From the NCBI GenBank assembly GCA_016707485.1, contig JADJHN010000001.1, positions 124,001 to 188,000 on the forward strand: a DNA stretch of 64,000 nucleotides, in the 5' to 3' direction. The translations under genes and the position numbers were made by a program. Shown here in pieces: positions 18,613-28,983 of the stretch. Each line of letters starts with the position of its first letter. Position 1 is the stretch's first letter. This stretch comes from Lysobacterales bacterium. GTDB taxonomy: Bacteria; Pseudomonadota; Gammaproteobacteria; Xanthomonadales; Rhodanobacteraceae. A model generated the notes under the pieces. The model worked only from the letters and a program-made list of their open reading frames with translations, made no database searches and was not told the origin of the DNA.

Positions 18613-19551
18613 TCAGCGCGACGGCGGGTTGTGCACGCCATGCGGCACATGCCCGGTGGCGACGTGCTGGCGGGCCGACTCGACATTGAGCATCGAGTCA
18701 TCGAAAAAGATGTCGGCACCGAAAGCCTCCAGGAACGGACCCTTGGAACGGCCGCCGAGAAACAGCGCCTCGTCGAGACGAATGCCCCAGTTGCGCAAGG
18801 TCAGGATCACGCGCTTGTGCGCCGGTGCCGAGCGCGCCGTGACCAGCGCCGTGCGGATCGGTGAGTTGCCGATCGGAAACGCGCTCTGGATGCGATGCAG
18901 GGCTTCGAGAAAGGTACGAAACGGACCCACCGCCAGCGGTTCGTTGACGCGTTCGGTCTCGTTGCGATGGAAGGCCTCGATGCCCTCGTGGTGAGAGACG
19001 CGCTCGGAATCGTCGCCGAAAATCACCGCATCCCCATCGAAGGCAATGCGCAACTGCTCGGTCGGCAACTCGGGTGCCTTCGATGGCAGGATCGTCGCCG
19101 CCGCAACACCGGCCATCAACGCGCGGCGGACATCATCGACATTCGCCGAGAGAAACAGGTTGGCACCGAAGGGATGCGCGTAGGCAGCCGTCGGCGCGCC
19201 ATTGGTGAAGGCTGCACGCACGATGTCGAGGCCGTAGTGCTCGATCGCGTTGAAGATGCGCAAGCCGGTGTCGGCCGAATTGCGCGAGAGCAGGATCACT
19301 TCGACGCGCGGCGCTTCGGGTGCCATCGAATTGAGCCGCAACAGCTTCTGCACCAGCGGGAATGCGATTCCCGGTGACAGCAATTCATCCTCATGGGCAA
19401 TCTGGTAGCGCGCATAGGCGTCCAGGCCCTCGCGCTCGAACAATTCGTGGCTGTCGCCAAGATCGAACAGTGCGCGTGAGGAAATCGCGACGACCAGCTT
19501 GTCGAGGGTCGTCGCACCGGAACTGTCGGTTTCGCTGGGCCGGGCACTCAT
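18613..19551 (-). CDS. 5'-nucleotidase, cytosolic NT5C1-like
   Basis: The product is a 312-residue member of the bacterial relatives of eukaryotic cytosolic 5'-nucleotidase I. It should dephosphorylate nucleoside monophosphates in the cytoplasm. Recognisable blocks are SRALFDLGDSHELFE (about 25-39), EVILLSRNSADTGLRIFNAIEHYGL (about 84-108), RIAFDGDAVIFGDDSE (the Asp-rich motif, about 168-183), and a C-terminal DIFFDDSMLNVESA. The HAD-like Asp and Ser motifs fit the family. It is followed by the unknown gene at 18.0 kb and preceded by the subtilase on the same strand. Confidence 0.85.
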   Translation of the reverse strand: MSARPSETDSSGATTLDKLVVAISSRALFDLGDSHELFEREGLDAYARYQIAHEDELLSPGIAFPLVQKLLRLNSMAPEAPRVEVILLSRNSADTGLRIFNAIEHYGLDIVRAAFTNGAPTAAYAHPFGANLFLSANVDDVRRALMAGVAAATILPSKAPELPTEQLRIAFDGDAVIFGDDSERVSHHEGIEAFHRNETERVNEPLAVGPFRTFLEALHRIQSAFPIGNSPIRTALVTARSAPAHKRVILTLRNWGIRLDEALFLGGRSKGPFLEAFGADIFFDDSMLNVESARQHVATGHVPHGVHNPPSR

Positions 19552-19579
19552 GCAGGCAATCTTACAGGTGCCCCGTCAT

Positions 19580-21085
19580 TCAGTTGTCGAAGCCGTCGAT
19601 GTAGATCACGTCGGTCGCCATCAGATAGGCATTCCATGCATCGACGCGCCCCATGCCCTGCACCGGATTCGGGAACGTCGTCGCAGCGATGCCGCCACAA
19701 ACCTGGCTGGTCGAGGTCAACGGAATCGCCGTGTCGCGCAGGATCTGCTCGACACGAGCGGGGTTGCCGCGCAGTGAAGGATTGGCCGACATCAACAACG
19801 CGACCACGCCCGCCACATGCGGCCCGGCCATGCTGGTGCCGCTCATCGACCCGTATGCAACATCACTGCCATTGGTAATTGATCGCACCGACGATCCCGG
19901 GGCGATCACGTCCGGCTTGACGCTGGCCAGACCGGCAACCGGGCCGCGCGATGAAAACCCGGACATGGTGTCGCTGGAAGTCATTGAGCCGACGGTGAAA
20001 GAGGCGTCGTAAGTCGCAGGTGGGCTGGATATGGTCGAGCACGAGGATCCGTCATTTCCCGCCGAGGCCACGAACACGATGCCGCCGGCGACGAGATTCT
20101 CGATGGCTTCCTGCACTTCGGTTCCGGCCGAGCATCCCTCTTCCACCGGACAACCCCAGGAGTTGTTGATCACATCGGGGGCTCGATCGGGATCCGGATT
20201 GGATCCATTCAAGTCGGTCGGCGCCAGAAACCATTCGGCACACTCGTTGTAGCGCGCAGGGGTTCCCGCACCTGCATTCATGTTGCGGCATCCGATCCAC
20301 TTCGCACCCGGTGCGACGCCTACCTGGTTGCTGCCACCATCATCCCCGACCATGGTGCCAACGGTATGACTGCCATGGCTGTGATCGTCGCAAGGCACCA
20401 GCGAATTCGCACCGCAACTGCTGCCGGTGTCATGAACAGCGTCGTGCCAGTTGAAATTGTGGTCGGCGCTGACGCCGTTCCAGCCCCGGTACTTCGATTT
20501 GATCGCAGCGTGCGTCCAGCGGATGCCGGTGTCCTGGCCGGCGACCACCACCCCTTGGCCGGTGAATCCGGCGGCCCAGACCAGCGGCGCACGCACCTTG
20601 TTGACACCCCATTCGATGGCCAGCGCAGCGGCAGGAAGCTCACCCGGCGCTTGGCCATCCGGCTGCGGCCCCGGCGGCTGCTTGAGACTGAAAGCGCGAT
20701 TGGACTCGACCTTCGCGACATCCTCGCGCAAGGCCAGCGCGTCCAGTTGTGCCGGAGTCAACGCCGCCTCGATCATGTTGACGATCCAGAACGGCCGATA
20801 GGCCACTCCCTGTGCATCGAGCCAGGCGCGCAGTTCGGCCTGGGTGACGTCCGCCGTGGCGCGCAGGGTGTCGACCAGATTGCGCCGACGCTCGAGGTAG
20901 GTTCCGTCCGTGCGCAACAGGTGCTTCGGTGCCTTGGCCGTGAGCACGATCAAGGTATCAACGGTGCCGGCCTGCATGGCCGTCGTCCGCAGACCCGGCT
21001 CGATTTCGGCGGCGCTGAGCGGCGTGAACGCGGTGGCGCAAGCGATCGCCAAGGGGGCAAGACGCAGATGGACAGATGTCATCAA
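19580..21085 (-). CDS. Secreted subtilisin-like serine protease (S8)
   Basis: This 501-residue exported protease has a signal peptide (about 1-25, ending LSAA), an inhibitor-like propeptide (about 42-130) and a subtilase domain. The catalytic triad is D185 (GQDTGI), H237 (HGSHTVG) and S418 (GTSMAGPH), with oxyanion N308 in NNSWG. Several cysteine pairs (GSSCGANSLVPCDD, GCPVEEGC) suggest disulfides, as expected after export. The C-terminus ends DVIYIDGFDN, a short tag-like sequence also seen on other exported proteins here. It has no PPC or autotransporter domain. It should digest protein outside the cell or in the periplasm. Confidence 0.92.
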   Translation of the reverse strand: MMTSVHLRLAPLAIACATAFTPLSAAEIEPGLRTTAMQAGTVDTLIVLTAKAPKHLLRTDGTYLERRRNLVDTLRATADVTQAELRAWLDAQGVAYRPFWIVNMIEAALTPAQLDALALREDVAKVESNRAFSLKQPPGPQPDGQAPGELPAAALAIEWGVNKVRAPLVWAAGFTGQGVVVAGQDTGIRWTHAAIKSKYRGWNGVSADHNFNWHDAVHDTGSSCGANSLVPCDDHSHGSHTVGTMVGDDGGSNQVGVAPGAKWIGCRNMNAGAGTPARYNECAEWFLAPTDLNGSNPDPDRAPDVINNSWGCPVEEGCSAGTEVQEAIENLVAGGIVFVASAGNDGSSCSTISSPPATYDASFTVGSMTSSDTMSGFSSRGPVAGLASVKPDVIAPGSSVRSITNGSDVAYGSMSGTSMAGPHVAGVVALLMSANPSLRGNPARVEQILRDTAIPLTSTSQVCGGIAATTFPNPVQGMGRVDAWNAYLMATDVIYIDGFDN

Positions 21086-21172
21086 GCAACTCCGGAATGG
21101 TGCCTGATCCCCAGGCTGGACAGGTCCGGCGGTTGCCGGAAGGCGGCGATTGTAGGGCAGGATTGTGCTTTT

Positions 21173-21937
21173 CTAAACAGTGAATTGCTCGTTGAGAATG
21201 CGCTCTTCGAGGTTGTGTTCGGGATCGAACAACAGGGTCATCGTGTGCTCGGTGGATTCGCGAATGAGCACTTCGATGACATCGCGCACCTCGCTGGAAT
21301 CGGCGGTGGCGCTGACCGGGCGCTTGTACGGATCGAGCACTTCGAACTTGATCTCGGTGGTTGCCGGCAGCACCGCGCCGCGCCAGCGTCGCGGCCGGAA
21401 CGGGCTGATCGGGGTCATTGCCAGCATGTTCGAGCCGATCGGCAGGATCGGCCCATGCGCGGACAGGTTGTAGGCGGTCGAACCGGCCGGTGTCGCCACC
21501 AGCACGCCATCGCACATCAACTCCTCGATGCGCACGATGCCATTGAGCGAAACCCGGATGTGCGCCGCCTGCTTGGTCTGGCGCAACAGGGAGACTTCGT
21601 TGAAGGCCAGCGCCTCGACCGTGGTACCGGATTCCGCATGCGCCCGCATGCTGAGCGGACGCATCACCGTGGCCTGCGCGCGGGCGATGCGCTCCTGCAG
21701 GTTGTCGAGGTGGAACTGGTTGAGCAGGAAACCGATCGTGCCGAGTTTCATGCCGTAGACCGGTTTGCCCAACGCGAGATGCCGATGCAGGGTGCGCAAC
21801 ATGAAGCCATCGCCACCGAGGGCGACAATCACATCGGCCTCCTCGGGAGCGACGCTGCCATAACGCTGCTTCAGCGCCTCCAGCTCGGCCTGTGCTTCCG
21901 GGCCGTGACTGGCAACCAGGGCAATGCGCTTGCTCAT
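21173..21937 (-). CDS. nadK: NAD kinase
   Basis: NadK phosphorylates NAD to NADP. The 254-residue protein has the GGDG ATP-binding motif at 41-44 (VALGGDGFML) and the substrate segment AFNEVSLLR. The DGVLVATPAGSTAYNLSAHGP signature (about 142-162) is the most conserved block of the family. It is slightly shorter than E. coli NadK and resembles the NadK forms of Xanthomonadales. It lies between GDH and the subtilase, all on minus, with 87-120 nt gaps. Confidence 0.95.
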   Translation of the reverse strand: MSKRIALVASHGPEAQAELEALKQRYGSVAPEEADVIVALGGDGFMLRTLHRHLALGKPVYGMKLGTIGFLLNQFHLDNLQERIARAQATVMRPLSMRAHAESGTTVEALAFNEVSLLRQTKQAAHIRVSLNGIVRIEELMCDGVLVATPAGSTAYNLSAHGPILPIGSNMLAMTPISPFRPRRWRGAVLPATTEIKFEVLDPYKRPVSATADSSEVRDVIEVLIRESTEHTMTLLFDPEHNLEERILNEQFTV

Positions 21938-22019
21938 GCTTCGGCCCCTGCCCCTGCCGCTTGCTTCACGTTGCCCCCTGGTCGATGCGTGGATTCCTCA
22001 AGCGGGCCGACTGTAGCAT

Positions 22020-22049
22020 CCCGCCCGGATCGATCACGAGCCGGGCGGG
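22020..22049 (-). terminator. GC-rich hairpin downstream of NAD-GDH
   Basis: A perfect 9-bp stem (CCCGCCCGG and CCGGGCGGG) with a 12-nt loop begins 8 nt after the stop of the glutamate dehydrogenase gene. No U-tract follows. It is likely an intrinsic-terminator-like or mRNA 3'-end stabilising structure. Confidence 0.5.
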
Positions 22050-22057
22050 AGCCAACC

Positions 22058-25000
22058 TCAGACAAGTTGTGCGAGACGACGCACGGCAACCGACACGATC
22101 GGGTAGTCGATGCTGACCTGGCTACGCATTTCGGCCAGGGTCGCCAGAGTCGACTTGAGCAGCGGATCGTCGCGATTCATCCATGCGGCCACCTTTTGCG
22201 CGCCGTCGCCGGCCGTACCCATTGCAAACATCTGGCTGACCAGCGAGCGCTGCTGCGCGTTCAGCTCATCCCGCAGCGCGCCGCGCGCATGCGCATGCCA
22301 GCGCGTTTCGACCGGCAGTTCCTCGACCTTTTCCATCAGCCATTTCAGGTTGAGCGCCTCGCCGACGGCAAAATGCACCGTTGCCACGTCGGCAACACTC
22401 TGCTTGGTCTGGCTGGCGACCAGGGCGATGTCGAGCGCGGCGGCAAGGGCCGGCAGGTGCGACAGCTTGTCGGCGAGTTCGGCGGGGAAACCCTGCTCGA
22501 TCCAGCCAACCCGGCCAACTTCGAAGACCGAGTGCTCGGCGGAGCTGGTGACGCTGTCGATGCGCTGCTTGAGTTCGTTCATGGCCGGCTGGTAGCGATC
22601 GACGGCTGCGGCAATGTCGTGCACTTCACCGGGATGGTTGAGCAACCAGCGGGTCATGCCGCGCAGCAGCCTCCAGATTGCCAGGTTGGCGTCGATCTGC
22701 GCGTTGCCGTCGACCTTGCCGTCAAGCGCCTCGATGGCCGCCCACAGGCTGCGCGCATCGAGCACTTCGCGGGCGATGTTGAAGGCCTTGGCCACAGCCG
22801 CCGGTGACTGCCCGGTATCCTCCTGCATGCGCAACATGAAGGTTGCGCCCATGCGATTGACCATCGAGTTGGTCACTGCCGTGGCGATGATCTCGCGCTT
22901 CAGGCGATGCCGTTCCATGTGCTCGGCAAAGCGTTCACGCAGCGGCTCGGGGAAGTAGCGGCGAAGCTCCTTTGACAGGTACGCATCCTCCGGCACATCG
23001 GAATCAAGCAATTGCTGGAAGATGACGATCTTCGAATAGGACAGCAGGATCGCCAGTTCCGGTCGGGTCAGGCCGACACCACGTGCCTTGCGCTCGGAAA
23101 TCTCGTTGTCGCTGGGAAGGAACTCGATCTGCCGATCAAGCAGGCCCTGCGCCTCGAGGGTGCGGATGAAATGCTGCTTGGAGCCAAGCCGCGATACCGA
23201 CATGCGCTCCATGATGCTGATCGCCTCGTTCTGTCGATAGTTGTCGATCAGCACCAGGCGTTCGACTTCATCGGTCATCGCGCGCAGCAGGTCGTTGCGC
23301 TGGGCAACGGTCATCTCGGAGCGCTGCACGGCGTCGTTGAGCAGGATCTTGATGTTGACCTCGTGATCCGAAGTATCCACGCCGGCCGAGTTGTCGATGA
23401 AATCGGTGTTCAGCAACACCCCGTTGAGGGCCGCCTCGATACGGCCGCGCTGGGTCATGCCCAGGTTGCCGCCCTCGCCGATGATGCGGGCTCGAACATC
23501 GGCACCGTTGATGCGGATGGCATTGTTGGCGCGATCGCCGACATCGCCATGGGTCTCCCCTGTCGATTTGATGTAGGTGCCGATGCCGCCGTTCCAGAGC
23601 AGGTCGACCGGCGCCTTGAGCACCGCGGTCAGCAGTTCGTTCGGCGGCAACGCCTGCTTGCCGCCGGTGATACCGAGGGCAGCGGCGGCCTGCTCGGAAA
23701 TCTCGATGGTCTTGGCCGAACGCGGATAAACGCCGCCACCGGCGGAAATCAGGCTGGCGTTGTAATCGGCCCATGACGAACGCGGCACCTTGAACATGCG
23801 CTCACGCTCGGCAAAGCTGGCTGCCGCATCGGGATTGGGGTCGATGAAGATGTGTCGATGATCGAACGCGGCGACGAGGCGAATGTGCCGGGACAGGCGC
23901 ATGCCATTGCCGAACACGTCACCGGACATGTCTCCAATGCCGACGCAGGTGAAATCCTCGCTCTGGCTGTCCCGGCCGAGCGCCCGGAAATGCCGCTTCA
24001 CCGATTCCCACGCGCCCTTGGCGGTGATGCCCATGCCCTTGTGGTCGTAACCGACCGAACCACCCGAGGCGAATGCATCGCCGAGCCAGTAATCGTGTTC
24101 GGCACTGACGGCGTTGGCAATGTCGGAGAAGCTCGCCGTGCCCTTGTCGGCGGCGACGACGAGATAGGGGTCGGCGTCGTCGTGGCGCACGACATCCTGC
24201 GGATGCACCAGATCGCCTTCGACGAGGTTGTCGGTGACATCCAGCAAGCCATTGATGAACATGCGATAGCAGGCCACGCCCTCGGCCAGCACGGCATCAC
24301 GCTCGCCACTTGCCGGCGGATGCTTGACGAAGAATCCGCCCTTCGAGCCGACCGGCACGATCACCGTGTTCTTGACCATCTGCGCCTTGACCAGGCCAAG
24401 CACTTCGGTACGGAAATCCTCGCGCCGGTCCGACCAGCGCAGGCCGCCACGCGCAACCGGGCCAAAGCGCATGTGCACGCCTTCAACTCGCGGCGAATAG
24501 ACGAAGATCTCGCGATACGGGCGCGGCTTGGGCAGCTCGTTCAACATCGACGGGTCGAACTTGTAGCTGGTGTAGTCGTGCGGCTTGCCTTCGACCCGCT
24601 GGTAGTAGTTGGTGCGCAGGGTGGCGCGGATCACGGCCATGAAGCCGCGCAGGATGCGATCCTCGTCGAGGCTGCCGACACGACCGAGCAGGATGTGGAT
24701 CGTGTCCATGATGGTGCGCACCTGCAGTGCCCGATCCTTGTCGCGGCTGGCAACCAACTCTTCGATCAGGCCCGGGTTGTCGGTCAGCGACTCGGCCGGC
24801 GTCAGCGTGCTCATCTCGCGGCGCAGGCGGCTGCGCGCCTGCTCGATCGCCGCGCTGCCGGCATCGAGGCGCTGCGGATCGAACTTGGCCTCGAACAATT
24901 CGACGAGCAGGCCGGCGATGTCCGGGTAGCTGCCCAGGGTTTGCTCCATGTAGGTCTGCGAAAACGGCACCCCGGTCTGCAGCAGATACTTGCAGTAGCC

Positions 25001-26995
25001 GCGCAGGATGCTGACCTGGCGCCAATCGAGGCCGGCGGCGAGGACGAGCTTGTTGAAGCCGTCGTTCTCGGCATCACCGCGCCAGACGCGCTCGAACGCC
25101 ATCTGGAACGGTTCGCGCACGCTTTCCAGGTCAAACGACAGGCGCGAGGGCCGCACCAGGATGTCCTGGATGGTTATGGCATTGCCGCCGCCGCTGATCT
25201 CGTACAGGTTTTCGGTAAGCACGCTGACGCCGAGGTTTTCCAGCAGCGGAATGACCTCCGACAAGGTGATGTCGGCGCCGAGGCGGAAAACCTTGAAATG
25301 CAGTACGCCCTCGCGGTGCTGCGAGGGATACAGGTTGAGCTGGATGTCGTCGGCATCTTCCAGCGCCGCGGCCAGTTCCACGTCGGCGGCCGCGTTCTGC
25401 GGCTGGACCTTTTCAATGTAGCCAGCGGGCAAGGCCCGGCCGTAGCGGCTGGCAAGCTTGCCGCCACGCTCCTCGCCGTGCGTGGCGACCAGGATCTCGC
25501 GCAGGTCGTCCTGCCAGTTGCGCACGATCTGGGCGATGCGCGCCTCCAGCTCGGCGACATTCCACTCGACGGCCGCACCCTTCTGCGGACGCACGATCAT
25601 GTGCACGCGGGCCAGCGGCGAGGCATCCAGGAGGACCGTCGAATCGATGCGCTCGGCATGGAACTGCTCGGTCAACATGGCCTCGATGCGTTCACGCACA
25701 TCGGTATTGAAGCGATCGCGCGGGACATAGGCGAGCACCGAGAAGAAGCGCCCGTAACGATCCTGGCGCACGAACAAGCGTGTGCGCGCACGTTCGCGCA
25801 GATCAAGCACGGCCATGGCGATTTCGTAGAGTTCGTCGACCGTGCACTGGAACAACTCGTCGCGCGGCAAGGTATCGAGGATGTGACGCAAGGCCTTGCC
25901 CGAATGCGAATCGCGCTTCAGCCCGGAGCGCTTCATGATCGTCTCGTAGTTGTTGCGCAGCAGCGGGACTTCGCGCGGCGGCGCCATGTACGCCGATGAC
26001 GTCAGCAAGCCGAGGAAACGCTGCTCGACGACCGGCTTGCCGTTCTCGTTGAAGCCGAGCACGGACAGATAATCCATGTGTCCCGGACGGTGCACGCGCG
26101 ATCGGGCATTGGTCTTGGTCAGGATCAGGGCGCCCACCGAACCCGATTTGTCCAGGCCCGTCGCCGCAAGATTCTTCAGCGGGCGCACGGCCATGCCGTG
26201 GCTGCCATCGCGCATGATGCCGAGACCGGATTCGGCAATCGGCTTGAGGACTTCATCGCCACCATCGTCAAGCACCCGGTATTCGCGGAACCCGAGGAAG
26301 GTGAAGTGATCGTCGGCGATCCATTTGAGGAAATTCTGTGCCTCGATGAGGGTGTCCTTGTCAAACGGCATGTTCAGGGTCGGCAGTTCGTCGGCGATGG
26401 CCAGCATCTTCGCCTTCATGCGTGGCCAGTCACGCACCGAGGCGCAGACATCATCGACCGCTTCGACGATGTTCCTGCGCAGGCTTTCAATCTCGTCGGC
26501 ATTGCTGATGCGCTCGATCTCGAACAACATGATCGATTCCGCCTCGCCCTGCTCGCCCTGCTCCGGGCCGAAGCTGAGGATGTGACCGCCCGGATCGCGG
26601 ACGATGCGGAAAATCGGATGGATCACGGCGTGCGTCGCCAGACCGGCCTGGTTTATCGCCATCGACACCGAATCGACGAGGAAGGGCATGTCCTCGGTGC
26701 CGACGGCAATCATCGTGTGGCTGCTGTCGAAACCCTCTGCGGCCGCTTGCGGATTGAACACGCGGATCTTCGCCGCATGCGCCGTGCGCTGGCGCACGAA
26801 TTCGAGCATGAACTGGGCGATCCGCGCCCACTCGGCGGCATCTCGGGCATTGATGTCCTCGGCCGGAACATGGCGGAAGAAATGGGCGGCAAACGCCTGC
26901 GCCTCACGTTGCCTGGAAGCACCTGCCTGGGTTGAAATCTGTTTCAGGATCAGGTCGAGACGTTGCGATTCGCTGGCGGCGCCGGGTGCGTTCAT
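22058..26995 (-). CDS. gdhB: NAD-dependent glutamate dehydrogenase, large (~180 kDa) type
   Basis: This 1645-residue enzyme oxidatively deaminates glutamate to 2-oxoglutarate with NAD, feeding amino-acid carbon into the TCA cycle. It has the layout of the large bacterial NAD-GDH: a long N-terminal ACT-like regulatory region (about 1-700), the catalytic core with VPVGSKGGFFVK (around residue 880), the dinucleotide-binding segment (GIGDMSGDVFGNGMRLS, about 1015-1030), and a C-terminal helical region. No frameshift is visible. The open frame is intact throughout. It is divergent from the diguanylate cyclase at 27.1 kb. The N-terminal region suggests allosteric control, as known for this family. 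Confidence 0.96.
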   Translation of the reverse strand: MNAPGAASESQRLDLILKQISTQAGASRQREAQAFAAHFFRHVPAEDINARDAAEWARIAQFMLEFVRQRTAHAAKIRVFNPQAAAEGFDSSHTMIAVGTEDMPFLVDSVSMAINQAGLATHAVIHPIFRIVRDPGGHILSFGPEQGEQGEAESIMLFEIERISNADEIESLRRNIVEAVDDVCASVRDWPRMKAKMLAIADELPTLNMPFDKDTLIEAQNFLKWIADDHFTFLGFREYRVLDDGGDEVLKPIAESGLGIMRDGSHGMAVRPLKNLAATGLDKSGSVGALILTKTNARSRVHRPGHMDYLSVLGFNENGKPVVEQRFLGLLTSSAYMAPPREVPLLRNNYETIMKRSGLKRDSHSGKALRHILDTLPRDELFQCTVDELYEIAMAVLDLRERARTRLFVRQDRYGRFFSVLAYVPRDRFNTDVRERIEAMLTEQFHAERIDSTVLLDASPLARVHMIVRPQKGAAVEWNVAELEARIAQIVRNWQDDLREILVATHGEERGGKLASRYGRALPAGYIEKVQPQNAAADVELAAALEDADDIQLNLYPSQHREGVLHFKVFRLGADITLSEVIPLLENLGVSVLTENLYEISGGGNAITIQDILVRPSRLSFDLESVREPFQMAFERVWRGDAENDGFNKLVLAAGLDWRQVSILRGYCKYLLQTGVPFSQTYMEQTLGSYPDIAGLLVELFEAKFDPQRLDAGSAAIEQARSRLRREMSTLTPAESLTDNPGLIEELVASRDKDRALQVRTIMDTIHILLGRVGSLDEDRILRGFMAVIRATLRTNYYQRVEGKPHDYTSYKFDPSMLNELPKPRPYREIFVYSPRVEGVHMRFGPVARGGLRWSDRREDFRTEVLGLVKAQMVKNTVIVPVGSKGGFFVKHPPASGERDAVLAEGVACYRMFINGLLDVTDNLVEGDLVHPQDVVRHDDADPYLVVAADKGTASFSDIANAVSAEHDYWLGDAFASGGSVGYDHKGMGITAKGAWESVKRHFRALGRDSQSEDFTCVGIGDMSGDVFGNGMRLSRHIRLVAAFDHRHIFIDPNPDAAASFAERERMFKVPRSSWADYNASLISAGGGVYPRSAKTIEISEQAAAALGITGGKQALPPNELLTAVLKAPVDLLWNGGIGTYIKSTGETHGDVGDRANNAIRINGADVRARIIGEGGNLGMTQRGRIEAALNGVLLNTDFIDNSAGVDTSDHEVNIKILLNDAVQRSEMTVAQRNDLLRAMTDEVERLVLIDNYRQNEAISIMERMSVSRLGSKQHFIRTLEAQGLLDRQIEFLPSDNEISERKARGVGLTRPELAILLSYSKIVIFQQLLDSDVPEDAYLSKELRRYFPEPLRERFAEHMERHRLKREIIATAVTNSMVNRMGATFMLRMQEDTGQSPAAVAKAFNIAREVLDARSLWAAIEALDGKVDGNAQIDANLAIWRLLRGMTRWLLNHPGEVHDIAAAVDRYQPAMNELKQRIDSVTSSAEHSVFEVGRVGWIEQGFPAELADKLSHLPALAAALDIALVASQTKQSVADVATVHFAVGEALNLKWLMEKVEELPVETRWHAHARGALRDELNAQQRSLVSQMFAMGTAGDGAQKVAAWMNRDDPLLKSTLATLAEMRSQVSIDYPIVSVAVRRLAQLV

Positions 26996-27119
26996 TGGTT
27001 CTTTGCTAGGGTAGTAGTTGGTGGCCGCGCAGGATACGCCCCGCCCCCGGGGGATTCCACCCGCCGGGCCTTGGCATGTGAATTGCTTCGTTCCTCATCG
27101 AGTCTCCCGGACTGCCTTG

Positions 27120-28925
27120 ATGACCCTTGCCGTCGAACCTGCCACCAACCCCGAACTGGACTTTCCCGGACGGCGGCGTTTTGCCCGTCGTGTCAGCGTC
27201 ATGTTCCTGCTGCTCGGCCTGATCCTGTCGACGATTGCAGTCCAGGTCTATCGGGCAGTCGGTGATTTCGTCGATGCGGCACGCTGGGTGAATCATTCGC
27301 TTGGCGTCAGGCAGGAAATCACCCTGACCCTGGGCAGCCTGCACTCGGCCGAGGCCAGCCAGCGTGCCTACTTCATTTCCGGAAATGTGCAACGTCTGGG
27401 CGACTACACCGCGACCGCTCCGCAAATTGCCGCACACGCTGCGAAACTCGCCGAGCTTGTCGCCGACGATCCCGAGCAACTGGGCGCTGCCAAGGAGCTG
27501 GCGGCCCTGCTGGAGACCCGAATCGAATCCATCCAGGAATCGCTCGCGCTGTACGAACGCGGTGGCATCGAAGCAGTGCGTGCGGCGATTCCGGTCGGGC
27601 GCACCCGTGCGGAAGACTCCAGCATCGACAATATCGGCCAGCGCATGCTGCGCCACGAGGATCGACTGCAGGCAATCCGCGAATCGCGCATAACCCATCA
27701 GGCGCTGCTGACCCGGGCGCTGACGGTCGGCGCCAGCATTCTCAGCGTGCTCATACTCGGTGTCGCCCTGTACCTCGTGTTGCGCGAGCAGCGCCATCGC
27801 ACGGCTAGCATGCGCGAGGCCCGATTGGCCAATCGCAAGCTCCTGCAAAGCCTCGCCGATGCACAACGCATGGGTCATTCCCTGCGTGAACTGGCCAATC
27901 TCGGGGAAATGCTGCAAGCCTGTCGCGATGTCAAGGAGGCTGCCACGGGCCTGCGGATATCGCTGCCGAGACTGTTGCCGGGCAGCTCCGGCTCCGTGCA
28001 TCTGATCAATGCTTCGCAGACCTTGGCGCAGACCGTGGCGCACTGGGGCGAGACCGACGATGAAAGCTCGGACATCGTCAGCCTGGACGACTGCTGGGCA
28101 TTGCGCCGGGGCCATGCCTATCCGCTGAGTGGAACCACGCCGGCGTTTGTCTGTCGGCATTTGCTGGCATCCAAGGCGGCACATCCGGCCCGGGATCACC
28201 TGTGCGTGCCTATGATCGCCCAGGGCGAAATGCTCGGCGTCATCAGCGTGACCTCGGGACAGGAAATCCACGGTACCGAACGCAGCAACATCATTGCCGC
28301 CTGCGAGGCGATTTCAATGGCGCTGGCCAACCTCAGGCTGCAGGAGACCTTGCGCTTCCAGTCGCTGCGCGATCCGCTGACCGGCTTGTTCAATCGCCGC
28401 TACCTGGAGGCCTCCTTCGAGCGCGAGATCCAGCGTGCCGAGCGGCGCGGCATACCATTGAGCGTGCTGATGCTCGATATCGATCACTTCAAGCGTTTCA
28501 ACGACAGCTTCGGCCACGAAGCGGGCGATGCTCTGCTCGCCAGTTTCGGCGCATTGCTTGGCCGCATCCTGCGCAAGGAAGACATCAGTTGCCGTTATGG
28601 CGGCGAGGAGTTCACGGTGGTCATGCCGGAAGTGGACACCGCGCTCGCGCGCATCCGCGCCGAGGAAATCTGCGCCGCAGTGAGGGCGATGGATGTCAGT
28701 TATCGCAACCTTTCGCTGGGCAAGGTCACCATTTCCATTGGCGTTGCCAGCTATGGCGAACACGGCCTGACACCCGACGAACTGCTGCGCAACGCCGACA
28801 ACGCCCTTTATCTGGCGAAAAAAGGTGGTCGCGACCAGGTCGTCATCGCCGAGGTCCTGCGTCCCGCGCCCGGCGTGTCCGAGGTCGATGCGGCGGCACG
28901 GGACGAAACCGGCAAATCACCTTGA
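27120..28925 (+). CDS. CHASE3-GAF diguanylate cyclase
   Basis: This 601-residue inner-membrane sensor synthesises c-di-GMP. The order is TM1 (about 25-43), a periplasmic CHASE3-like four-helix sensor (about 45-190), TM2 (about 196-218), a coiled segment, a GAF domain (about 255-410), and a GGDEF domain (about 430-590). The active site is GGEEF at 494-498. RKED at 485-488, exactly five residues before it, is an intact I-site for product inhibition. The metal-binding DIDHFKRFND is also present, so it should be active and feedback-inhibited. ATG at 27120 is the nearest start to TM1. A further upstream start would add 34 unrelated residues. Confidence 0.9.
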   Translation: MTLAVEPATNPELDFPGRRRFARRVSVMFLLLGLILSTIAVQVYRAVGDFVDAARWVNHSLGVRQEITLTLGSLHSAEASQRAYFISGNVQRLGDYTATAPQIAAHAAKLAELVADDPEQLGAAKELAALLETRIESIQESLALYERGGIEAVRAAIPVGRTRAEDSSIDNIGQRMLRHEDRLQAIRESRITHQALLTRALTVGASILSVLILGVALYLVLREQRHRTASMREARLANRKLLQSLADAQRMGHSLRELANLGEMLQACRDVKEAATGLRISLPRLLPGSSGSVHLINASQTLAQTVAHWGETDDESSDIVSLDDCWALRRGHAYPLSGTTPAFVCRHLLASKAAHPARDHLCVPMIAQGEMLGVISVTSGQEIHGTERSNIIAACEAISMALANLRLQETLRFQSLRDPLTGLFNRRYLEASFEREIQRAERRGIPLSVLMLDIDHFKRFNDSFGHEAGDALLASFGALLGRILRKEDISCRYGGEEFTVVMPEVDTALARIRAEEICAAVRAMDVSYRNLSLGKVTISIGVASYGEHGLTPDELLRNADNALYLAKKGGRDQVVIAEVLRPAPGVSEVDAAARDETGKSP

Positions 28926-28940
28926 GCGAGTCTGCCGATC

Positions 28941-28965
28941 GCAGCCGCCCCCAAGGCGCGGCTGC
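28941..28965. terminator. Hairpin between convergent genes
   Basis: A perfect 8-bp stem (GCAGCCGC and GCGGCTGC, loop 9 nt) lies between the stops of the diguanylate cyclase (plus) and acyl-CoA dehydrogenase (minus). No U-tract is present on either side. It is a plausible bidirectional 3'-end structure. Confidence 0.45.
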
Positions 28966-28983
28966 ATGCATTCGACAACGCAT

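Noticed and set aside
20366..22807. 813-codon plus-strand frame across the subtilase, nadK and the GDH end
   Set aside because: It is antisense to three well-supported genes, and its composition is rich in Arg, His and Gln as in other shadow frames.
23852..25999. 715-codon plus-strand frame opposite NAD-GDH
   Set aside because: It is a mirror of the conserved catalytic region of GDH, with no independent signal.
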